From assembly GCA_964650405.1 (NCBI GenBank), contig CAZYTO010000098.1, positions 1 through 17,902 on the forward strand: a stretch of 17,902 nt of DNA. Direction: 5' to 3'. A program made the position numbers and the translations under genes. The notes beneath the pieces were generated by a model. That model did no database searches. It was not told the origin of the DNA and saw only the letters and a list, made by a program, of their open reading frames with translations. The stretch is from CAZYTO01 sp964650405 (lineage in GTDB: Bacteria; Acidobacteriota; Thermoanaerobaculia; Gp7-AA8). The number at the start of each line of letters is the position of its first letter. The stretch's first letter is position 1. This document shows positions 11,619-17,902 of this stretch, piece after piece.

Positions 11619-13609
11619 GCCTCAACCACCGCCGTCTCCTGCAACTCTTTGCCTTCCTCGCCGCGTGGGCCGTCGTCGTCGTGGTGCGGCTGGTGCAGGT
11701 GCAACTCATCCGGCACGACTACTACATCAACAAGGCCCAGAGGCAGCAGGAGCGGACGCTGGCCCTCACTCCCATGCGCGGGACGATTCTCGACCGGCGC
11801 GAGCGCGTGCTTGCGGAGAGCGTCTCGGCCGAGTCGATCTACGCCGATCCGCAGTCCGTCGGCGACCGCAAGCGGACGGCGAAGGCCCTGGCCGCAGTGC
11901 TGGGGGATGACCCGAAGGACGTCGCCGAAAAGCTCGGCTCGAATGCCGGCTTCGTCTGGATCGCCCGGCAACTGCCCCTCGAGCACACGGCCGAGGTGAA
12001 GAAGCTCAAGCTCCCCGGCATCTACTTTCTCGACGAGCACCGCCGCTCCTATCCGCGCGGCACGCTGGCTGCGAACGTCGTCGGCTACGCCGGCCTCGAC
12101 GGCGAGGGCCTGGCCGGCATCGAGCACTCCCTCGACAACTACGTGCGCGGCAAGGCCGGCAAGGTCACGCTCCTGCGCGATGCGCGCCGCGGGATGTACC
12201 TCGTCGGCGGTGAAGGCGCGAACCGTCCCATCGACGGCAACGACGTCGTCCTGACCATCGACTCCGTCGTGCAGTTCATCGCCGAGCGCGCCCTCCAGAA
12301 GGCCGTCGACAAGTATCACGCCGCCGGCGGCTCGGTCATCGTCATGGATCCCGTCGACGGCTCGATCCTGGCCATGGCCTCGACGCCTACGTTCGATCCG
12401 AACCATTTCGGAGACTTCCCGCCGGCCGCCTGGAAGAACCGGAGCGTGCAGGACTACTACGAGCCCGGTTCCACCTTCAAGGTCATCACCGCCTCGGCGG
12501 GACTCGAGGAAGGAGTCGTCACGCCCTCGCAGATACTCGACTGCGCGAACGGCGCGCTCCCGGTGGGGAACGTCGTCATCCACGAGCACGGGCACAACCG
12601 CTACGGCCTCCTGTCGTTCGAAGACGTGATGGTGCACTCCTCGAACATCGGCGCCGTGCGGGTGGGCGTGGCGGTCGGGCCCGATCGTTTCTATCGCTGG
12701 ATCCGCCACTTCGGATTCGGCGAGCGCACGGGCATCCCCCTGCCCGGTGAATCGCCCGGCCTGCTGCGGCACGTCGACCGCTGGTCCGCGCTCTCGAACG
12801 CCATGATCTCGTTCGGCCAGGAGATCGGCGTGACGCCGCTGCAGCTCGTCAGCGCCGTCGCGGCCGTGGCGAACAGCGGCGTGCGAGTCGCCCCGCGGAT
12901 CGTCGACCGCGTCATCGACGCCAGAGGTGCCATCGTCTACCAGCCGCCTAAGCCGGTGCCGGAGCGCGTCATGTCGGATCGGACGGCGGCCATCCTCAAC
13001 GAGATCCTCAAGGCCGTGGTGGCGCGTGGTACCGGGCAGCCGGCCGCGCTGGCCGAGCACGTCGTGGCAGGGAAGACCGGCACGGCGCAGAAGGCCGAGC
13101 GCGGCATCTACGCGCCCGACAAGTTCGTGGCGTCGTTCGTCGGCTACGTTCCCGCCGACCGGCCTCGTCTCGTCATCCTGGCTGTCGTCGACGAGCCGAA
13201 GAACGCCCAATACGGCGGCACGGTGGCCGCGCCCGTCTTCAAAGAGATCGCGGAATCGACGCTGCGCTACCTCGCCGTCCCGGCCTCATTGCCGACGCGG
13301 ACGCTCGGCGTCGGGCCGGTGCAACTGGCCGCATTTTCGCAAGAGCAGGGACCGAACGAGCCTTTGGCGGGTGGTGCGCAGCCGGATGCTTCCGATCCTC
13401 CCGTCAGCCGCGTGCCGCTCGCCACGGGCTCGCCGGTTCCTGACTTGCGCGGCCTCGATCTGCGTGCGGCTGTGGCCCGCGCGGTGGCGGATGGGATGGC
13501 GGTGCGGGTGGTGGGAAGCGGCGTGGTCCGGACCCAGAACCCTGAACCCGGCGGAGCCTTGCCTCAGAACCGAGAGCTGATCCTCCATCTCACCGAGGGC
13601 GTGCGATGA
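11615..13609 (+). CDS. ftsI: Peptidoglycan D,D-transpeptidase FtsI (PBP3) with PASTA domain
   Basis: The class B penicillin-binding protein of the septum, which crosslinks peptidoglycan with FtsW. The protein is 664 residues. One N-terminal membrane segment spans about residues 8-30, then comes the PBP dimerisation region with MRGTILDRRERVLAES. The transpeptidase motifs are complete: SxxK at Ser286-Lys289 (PGSTFKVI), SxN at 342-344 (HSSNIG) and KTG at 487-489 (GKTGTAQKAE). A single PASTA-like domain (VPDLRGLDLRAAVARA) fills about residues 607-664. PASTA in FtsI/PBP is common in Gram-positives and SpoVD-type proteins and is absent from E. coli FtsI. The ATG overlaps the ftsL stop (ATGA) and the TGA overlaps the murE start, so translation is coupled on both sides. 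Confidence 0.95.
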   Translation: MSLNHRRLLQLFAFLAAWAVVVVVRLVQVQLIRHDYYINKAQRQQERTLALTPMRGTILDRRERVLAESVSAESIYADPQSVGDRKRTAKALAAVLGDDPKDVAEKLGSNAGFVWIARQLPLEHTAEVKKLKLPGIYFLDEHRRSYPRGTLAANVVGYAGLDGEGLAGIEHSLDNYVRGKAGKVTLLRDARRGMYLVGGEGANRPIDGNDVVLTIDSVVQFIAERALQKAVDKYHAAGGSVIVMDPVDGSILAMASTPTFDPNHFGDFPPAAWKNRSVQDYYEPGSTFKVITASAGLEEGVVTPSQILDCANGALPVGNVVIHEHGHNRYGLLSFEDVMVHSSNIGAVRVGVAVGPDRFYRWIRHFGFGERTGIPLPGESPGLLRHVDRWSALSNAMISFGQEIGVTPLQLVSAVAAVANSGVRVAPRIVDRVIDARGAIVYQPPKPVPERVMSDRTAAILNEILKAVVARGTGQPAALAEHVVAGKTGTAQKAERGIYAPDKFVASFVGYVPADRPRLVILAVVDEPKNAQYGGTVAAPVFKEIAESTLRYLAVPASLPTRTLGVGPVQLAAFSQEQGPNEPLAGGAQPDASDPPVSRVPLATGSPVPDLRGLDLRAAVARAVADGMAVRVVGSGVVRTQNPEPGGALPQNRELILHLTEGVR

Positions 13610-15099
13610 AACTGCACGACCTCCTGCGGAACGTCGACATCGTTGTCGTCCACGGCAGCGAAGAGCTCGACGTCCCGGCCGTCGTGAGCGATTCGAGATT
13701 GGCCACGCGCGGCTCGCTGTTTGTCGCCGTGCCGGGACTGCAGCAGGACGGCGCGAAGTTTGTCCAGAGCGCCATCGAAAAAGGCGCAACGGTGATCGTC
13801 ACCGAACAGGCCAACGGACAACGGCCAACGAACAACGAACAACGAACAACGGTCGTCGTGAGCGATGCGCGCGCCGCGCTGGCCCTCCTCGCCGCCAACT
13901 TCTACGGCAACCCGGCCGGCAGGCTTTCGCTCATCGGCGTCACCGGCACCTCCGGGAAGACGACCACGACCCGCATGGTCGAGTCGATCTTCGACGCCGG
14001 TCACGAGCCGGTGGGCCTCATCGGGACGATCGAATACCGCGCCGGCGACGAGCGCCTCGTGGCCGACCGCACCACGCCCGACGCCGTCGTCCTGCAGCAG
14101 TGGTTCGCCAGGATGGTCGATGCGGGCGTGCGCCACGCGGTGATGGAAGTCTCCTCGCACGCCCTGGCCCTGAAGCGCACGTACGGCGTGCCCTTCACCG
14201 CCGCCGTGTTCACGAACCTCTCCCGCGACCACTTCGACTTCCACAAGGACTTCGAGGACTACTTCGCGGCGAAGAAGATCCTCTTCACCCAGATCCCGGA
14301 CGCGTCGCGCGCGGTGGTCAACGCCGACGACGAGTACGGGCGACGCCTCATCGCGGAGCTCGGCGGCAGCGTCCTCACGTTCGGCCGCGAGGGCGCGATC
14401 CGCCCGGCAGGCGATTTCGAGATCTCCACGCGCGGCCTGCACGGCACGCTGCACACGCCGCACGGGGACATCCGCATCGAGTCGCCGCTCCTCGGCGCGC
14501 CGAATCTCTCGAACTGGATGGCCGCCGCCGGCGCCGCGCTCGTGGCCGGAATCGGCCGCGAACAGATCGAAACCGGTGTCCGGGCCCTGCGCACCGTGCG
14601 CGGCCGATTCGAGCGAGTCGATTCCTCCGGCCAGGGTCCCACCGTCATCGTCGACTACGCCCACAAGCCGGACGCGCTGGAGAAGCTGCTGCACGCCGTG
14701 CGCGACCTGGCCGGCAGCCGGCGGCTCATCGTCGTCTTCGGCTGCGGCGGGGACCGCGACAAGGGCAAGCGCCCGCAGATGGGGGCCATCGCGGCGCGCC
14801 TGGCCGACCAGGTCGTGCTCACCAGCGACAACCCGCGCAGCGAGGAGCCGCAGCGCATCATCGACGAGATCGCGGCGGGCATCACCGGCGGCGCGAACGT
14901 CACCCAGATTGCCGACCGCCGGGAGGCCATCGCCCAGGTCATCGACGGCGCGCCGGACGAGAGCGTGGTCGTCATTGCCGGCAAAGGCCATGAGGCCTAC
15001 CAGGTCATCCGCGATCAGGTCGTGCATTTCGACGATCGCGAAGAGGCGGAGCTTGCCTTGTTAAAGCGCCACGAAAAAGCAGTTACGAAATCATCGTGA
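13606..15099 (+). CDS. murE: UDP-MurNAc-tripeptide synthetase MurE (meso-DAP-adding)
   Basis: Cytoplasmic ATP-dependent ligase that adds the third amino acid of the peptidoglycan stem to UDP-MurNAc-L-Ala-D-Glu. The protein is 497 residues. The ATP loop GVTGTSGKTTTT starts at residue 111. EVSSHALALKR and FTNLSRDHFDFH follow. The DNPRSEEP motif at 408-415 is the signature linked to meso-diaminopimelate. GKGHEAYQ lies near the C-terminus. Residues 69-82 (ANGQRPTNNEQRTT) are encoded by six 7-bp words of an intergenic-type repeat, in a loop of the N-terminal domain between TVIVTEQ and VVVSDARAALALLA. The frame is kept because 42 is divisible by 3, so the enzyme is probably active. The start overlaps the ftsI stop by 4 bp. 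The stop overlaps a GTG that opens a doubtful ORF. Confidence 0.96.
   Translation: MKLHDLLRNVDIVVVHGSEELDVPAVVSDSRLATRGSLFVAVPGLQQDGAKFVQSAIEKGATVIVTEQANGQRPTNNEQRTTVVVSDARAALALLAANFYGNPAGRLSLIGVTGTSGKTTTTRMVESIFDAGHEPVGLIGTIEYRAGDERLVADRTTPDAVVLQQWFARMVDAGVRHAVMEVSSHALALKRTYGVPFTAAVFTNLSRDHFDFHKDFEDYFAAKKILFTQIPDASRAVVNADDEYGRRLIAELGGSVLTFGREGAIRPAGDFEISTRGLHGTLHTPHGDIRIESPLLGAPNLSNWMAAAGAALVAGIGREQIETGVRALRTVRGRFERVDSSGQGPTVIVDYAHKPDALEKLLHAVRDLAGSRRLIVVFGCGGDRDKGKRPQMGAIAARLADQVVLTSDNPRSEEPQRIIDEIAAGITGGANVTQIADRREAIAQVIDGAPDESVVVIAGKGHEAYQVIRDQVVHFDDREEAELALLKRHEKAVTKSS
13811..13852 (+). repeat. Heptad array inside murE (family F)
   Basis: Six 7-base words read CCAACGG, ACAACGG, CCAACGA, ACAACGA, ACAACGA, ACAACGG. 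The local A/C-rich, GC-poor third positions differ from the rest of murE. Total 42 bp, 14 codons. Confidence 0.85.
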
Positions 15100-15159
15100 A
15101 ATTCATGTTGGAATTCGACACGAAATCGCTTATTGTTGCGGCGCGCGAAGCAGGGTGGT

Positions 15160-15263
15160 CTCTCCCGGCTTCGCCGGTCAGCTTTCGGGTGGATGGTTGG
15201 TTGGGGATCGCCGGGCAGCTTCGGGGGAAGGGCGGCGATCGAAGCGCGGCGGAGCCGGGAGAG
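15160..15263. repeat. Near-perfect 16-bp inverted repeat in the murE-murF gap
   Basis: CTCTCCCGGCTTCGCC (15160-15175) pairs with 15248-15263, one mismatch. Inside it GATCGCC and GGCGATC form a further stem around a GC-rich loop. It may be a structured leader for murF or part of a decayed element. The 319-bp gap contains this structure and the repeat hairpin at 15279-15359. Confidence 0.5.
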
Positions 15264-15278
15264 GGCGCGCGCTCGCGC

Positions 15279-15359
15279 GAAGGCTGGAAGGCTGAAAGGC
15301 TGAAAGGAAATCTGTACACAGCCTTTGGCCCTTCCAGCCTTTCAGCCTTTCAGCCTTCC
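15279..15359. repeat. Family A 8-bp repeat hairpin, second copy
   Basis: GGCTGAAA-type 8-mers (15281-15307) face their reverse complement (15327-15359). It is the same family and architecture as 1293-1372, almost 14 kb away, but with a different loop. Confidence 0.85.
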
Positions 15360-15418
15360 TCCGCGACCCGTTCTCCCGACGTTAAGCGCAAAGTCCGATA
15401 CCGCGCCCAGGAGGTCCC

Positions 15419-16825
15419 GTGCCCACGCTGAACTTCGCCCAGCTCGCCGGGATGACCGGCGGCGAGGTTCTCCGGCATCCCGAGCTGCGGACCTTCTCCG
15501 TCGTGATCGACTCGCGCGAGGCGAAGCCGGGCTCTGTCTTCTTCGCCATCAAAGGCGAGCGCCTCGATGGCCACCAGTTCGTCGCTGCGGCGCTGGAGAA
15601 GGCGGAGGGCGCGGTGGTCTCGCAGGTGCCGGAGGACGTTCCGCCGGGCAAGGGTCTGGTGCGCGTGGCTGACACGACCGTCGCGCTCCAGGAACTGGCG
15701 CGCCAGATCCGGCTGCGGTTTCCGTTCACGCTGATCGCCGTCACCGGCTCGGCGGGGAAGACCACGACCAAGGAAATGATCGCCACGCTCGTGGCCACCG
15801 AGCGGCGGACGTTCAAGTCGTGGGGGAACTTCAACAACCTCATCGGCTGCCCGCTCTGTATCGACAACACTCCCGATGATGCCGAAGTCGTCGTCAGCGA
15901 GATGGGGATGAACCACAAGGGCGAGATTGCGCAGCTCGCAGGCCTCACCCGCCCCGACGTCGGCGTCTATACGAACATCGGGCCGGTGCACATCGAGTTC
16001 TTCGGCACCGTGGAAAAGATCGCCGAGGCCAAGAAGGAGCTGCTGGAGAACGTGAGGCCGGAGGGCGCGATCGTCGTCAACAACGACAACGAGCACGTCG
16101 TGCGCATCGCCCGCGACTTCGCGGGCCGCAAGGTCACCTACGGCATCGATCACCCGGCGGATTTCCAGGCGTCGAACATCCGGGAGCGGGGACTGCTCGG
16201 GTCCTCGTTCGACGCCGGCGGGCACTCCTTCCAGCTCACCCTTCCCGGGCGCCATAACCTCGAGAACCTCCTGGCCGCGATCGCCGCGGCGCGCGCCATC
16301 GGCATCTCCTGGGAGGGCATCGAGCGCGGCGTCCGCGAGCTCAAGCCCGCCTACCACCGCGGCGTCATCGTTCCCGCGGACGGCGCAACGATCTACGACG
16401 ACACCTACAACTCGAATCCGTACGCCGTCACGCGCGCCCTCGAGCTGCTCCGCCAGGCCGACGTCCGCGGCCGCCGCATCGCCGTCCTCGGCGACATGCT
16501 GGAGCTGGGCGAGCGCGAGCTGGCGTACCACTACGAGACCGGCCGGGCCATCCCGCCTGGCATCGACGTCGTCGTCGGCGTGGGGACGCGCAGTGTGGCA
16601 CTGCTCGACGGCGCGCGGCACGCCGGCTTCACCGAAGAGAAGCTGCACCACTTCGCCGGCGCAGAAAGTGCCGCGACGTTCCTGAAGACCTTCCTGCGTC
16701 CCGGCGACCTCGTCCTCATCAAGGCCTCGCGCGGCATCGGTCTCGATCGCATCGTCACCGCGTTGACCGCCGCCGATCCCCGACACCCGGCAACCGACAT
16801 CCTCACTGAGGAGGCGTGCCACTGA
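15419..16825 (+). CDS. murF: UDP-MurNAc-tripeptide--D-Ala-D-Ala ligase MurF
   Basis: Adds D-alanyl-D-alanine to UDP-MurNAc-tripeptide, completing the cytoplasmic pentapeptide precursor. The 468-residue length is normal. The N-terminal domain has SVVIDSREAKPGSVFFAIKG, the standard Mur substrate-site region. The ATP loop TGSAGKTTTKEMIA lies near residue 107-120. NFNNLIGCPL and EMGMNHKGEIAQLA follow, then TNIGPVHIEFFG and YDDTYNSNPYA, all family hallmarks. The GTG start has a perfect AGGAGG (15409-15414) four bases upstream, unlike most genes here. This suggests independent translation initiation after the 319-bp gap that breaks the tight murE-murF coupling. The stop overlaps the mraY ATG (TGATG). 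Confidence 0.96.
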   Translation: MPTLNFAQLAGMTGGEVLRHPELRTFSVVIDSREAKPGSVFFAIKGERLDGHQFVAAALEKAEGAVVSQVPEDVPPGKGLVRVADTTVALQELARQIRLRFPFTLIAVTGSAGKTTTKEMIATLVATERRTFKSWGNFNNLIGCPLCIDNTPDDAEVVVSEMGMNHKGEIAQLAGLTRPDVGVYTNIGPVHIEFFGTVEKIAEAKKELLENVRPEGAIVVNNDNEHVVRIARDFAGRKVTYGIDHPADFQASNIRERGLLGSSFDAGGHSFQLTLPGRHNLENLLAAIAAARAIGISWEGIERGVRELKPAYHRGVIVPADGATIYDDTYNSNPYAVTRALELLRQADVRGRRIAVLGDMLELGERELAYHYETGRAIPPGIDVVVGVGTRSVALLDGARHAGFTEEKLHHFAGAESAATFLKTFLRPGDLVLIKASRGIGLDRIVTALTAADPRHPATDILTEEACH

Positions 16826-17902
16826 TGCTGTACTACCTCCTCTTCCAGCTGCGGAACTCCTTCTCGGTGCTGAATGTCTTCCGCTACATCACCTTCCGCA
16901 CGGCCATCGCTGCGCTCACGGCCCTCATCATCTCCTTCACCCTCGGTCCGTGGCTCATCGAGCGGATGCGCGCCATCAAGCTCGGACAGTTCATCCGCGA
17001 TGAAGGGCCGAAGTCGCACCAGCAGAAGGCGGGCACGCCCACCATGGGCGGCATCCTCATCAACGTCGCCATCCTCGTGCCGACGGTGCTCTGGGCCGAC
17101 CTCACCAATCCGTACATCTGGATCGTCCTCTTCGTCACCTTCGCCTACGCCACCATCGGCTTCATCGACGACTACCGCAAGCTGGCAAAGAAGCGGAACC
17201 TCGGCCTGACGGCGAAAGAGAAGTTCTCCATGCAGTTCGGCGTGGCCCTGGCGGCCGGCCTGGCCGTGGCCATGCTGCCGTCCATTCACAACAACTTCTC
17301 GACCGTTCTCACCTTCCCGTTCCTCAAGCCGGAGCTGTTCAAGCTCAACCTCCACCTCTTCTATGTCCCGTTCATCATGATCGTCATGGTCGGCTGCTCG
17401 AATGCGGTCAACCTGACGGACGGACTGGACGGCCTGGCCATCGGCTCCACCCTCATCGCCGCCGTGACCTACACGGTGCTCACGTACGCGGCCGGCAACG
17501 CGCGCATCGCCGAATACCTCCGCATCGCCTGGGTGCCGCAGACGGGGGAGCTGGCCGTCTTCTGCGGGGCCATGGTCGGGGCCTCGCTCGGCTTCCTCTG
17601 GTTCAACGCGCACCCGGCCGAGATCTTCATGGGCGACGTCGGCTCGCTGGCGCTGGGCGGTGCCATCGGCTGCATCGCCGTGATGATCAAGCAGGAAGTG
17701 CTGCTCGTCCTCGTCGGCGGCCTGTTCGTCATCGAGGCCGGCTCGGTGATCATCCAGGTCACCTCGTTCAAGCTCACCGGCCGCCGCGTCTTCAAGATGT
17801 CCCCCATCCACCACCACTTCGAGCTCTCGGGGTGGCGCGAGACGAAGGTCGTGGTCCGCTTCTGGATCATCGCCATCATCTTCGCGCTGCTTGGCCTGGC
17901 CA
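16825..17902 (+). CDS. mraY: Phospho-MurNAc-pentapeptide transferase MraY (partial)
   Basis: An integral membrane enzyme that transfers phospho-MurNAc-pentapeptide to undecaprenyl phosphate, giving lipid I. 359 residues are visible, nearly the full usual length of about 360, so only the last few residues are missing. Catalytic and binding residues are present: the Asp pair at 115-116 in GFIDDYRKLAKKRN, NLTDGLDGLA around residues 196-204, FMGDVGSLALGG with Asp271, and the histidine cluster PIHHHFE at 327-333. About ten membrane segments can be counted. An AGGAGG at 16809-16814 inside the end of murF lies 10 bases before the ATG. Next genes in such clusters are usually murD, ftsW, murG and murC, outside the window. 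Confidence 0.97.
   Translation, partial: MLYYLLFQLRNSFSVLNVFRYITFRTAIAALTALIISFTLGPWLIERMRAIKLGQFIRDEGPKSHQQKAGTPTMGGILINVAILVPTVLWADLTNPYIWIVLFVTFAYATIGFIDDYRKLAKKRNLGLTAKEKFSMQFGVALAAGLAVAMLPSIHNNFSTVLTFPFLKPELFKLNLHLFYVPFIMIVMVGCSNAVNLTDGLDGLAIGSTLIAAVTYTVLTYAAGNARIAEYLRIAWVPQTGELAVFCGAMVGASLGFLWFNAHPAEIFMGDVGSLALGGAIGCIAVMIKQEVLLVLVGGLFVIEAGSVIIQVTSFKLTGRRVFKMSPIHHHFELSGWRETKVVVRFWIIAIIFALLGLA

Noticed and set aside
11090..13210. Minus-strand open frame of 706 codons opposite ftsL and ftsI
   Set aside because: It is a shadow of the plus-strand genes with Asp/Arg/His-rich composition. The plus-strand catalytic motifs are complete.
15096..15431. 111-codon ORF whose GTG overlaps the murE stop and whose end overlaps murF
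   Set aside because: The third positions lack the GC bias of its neighbours, and the C-terminal third is encoded by the repeat hairpin. The overlap with the stop is suggestive, but I recognise no motif.

Overview
The window is high-GC bacterial DNA with dense coding on both strands. It ends in the front part of a classic division and cell wall (dcw) cluster. A meso-diaminopimelate-type MurE signature, a lipoprotein with a lipobox and an AmiC-type amidase fit a diderm bacterium. FtsI carries a C-terminal PASTA domain, which is not proteobacterial in style. Together with the short tandem repeats in most gaps, this makes me think of Acidobacteriota or a similar deep-branching diderm phylum. That placement is inference only.

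Layout. Positions 1-1201 (minus) hold the membrane flippase half of an MprF-like lysyl-phosphatidylglycerol synthase, cut by the window edge. Diverging from it, tmk and holB (1438-2852, plus) overlap by 4 bp. A gene-free stretch follows (2853-3487). It is poorer in GC and holds a TetR-style promoter with palindromes, a convincing non-coding RNA unit (extended -10 promoter, rod-like fold, strong terminator) and a LacI-style palindrome. A 17-bp perfect inverted repeat flanks these elements. On the minus strand an N-acetylmuramoyl-L-alanine amidase (4018-5622) is translationally coupled to a GerMN-domain lipoprotein (3488-4021). Diverging from them are ggt (gamma-glutamyltransferase, 5770-7467) and an M20 peptidase (7552-8913). 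Two intrinsic terminators (8971-8999 and 9272-9300) bracket a doubtful small ORF.

The dcw cluster begins with a four-copy MraZ operator (9312-9346). It runs mraZ, rsmH, ftsL, ftsI, murE, murF, mraY, all plus strand, with mraY running off the end. ftsL-ftsI and ftsI-murE overlap by ATGA, and murF-mraY by TGATG. MurE, MurF and MraY build the UDP-MurNAc-pentapeptide and lipid I, FtsL and FtsI act at the septum, MraZ regulates the cluster and RsmH methylates 16S rRNA. Upstream, AmiC cleaves peptidoglycan, Ggt and the M20 enzyme process small peptides, and MprF-like proteins modify membrane lipids, so much of the window concerns the cell envelope.

The most unusual theme is a set of arrays of 7- or 8-bp words. 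They occupy most gaps longer than about 60 bp, and several form long hairpins. The words fall into families that recur in distant gaps. Two arrays lie inside coding sequence, in murE and in the 3' end of ftsL, and both keep the frame. They resemble in style the heptanucleotide STRR repeats known from cyanobacteria, but I do not recognise these families.
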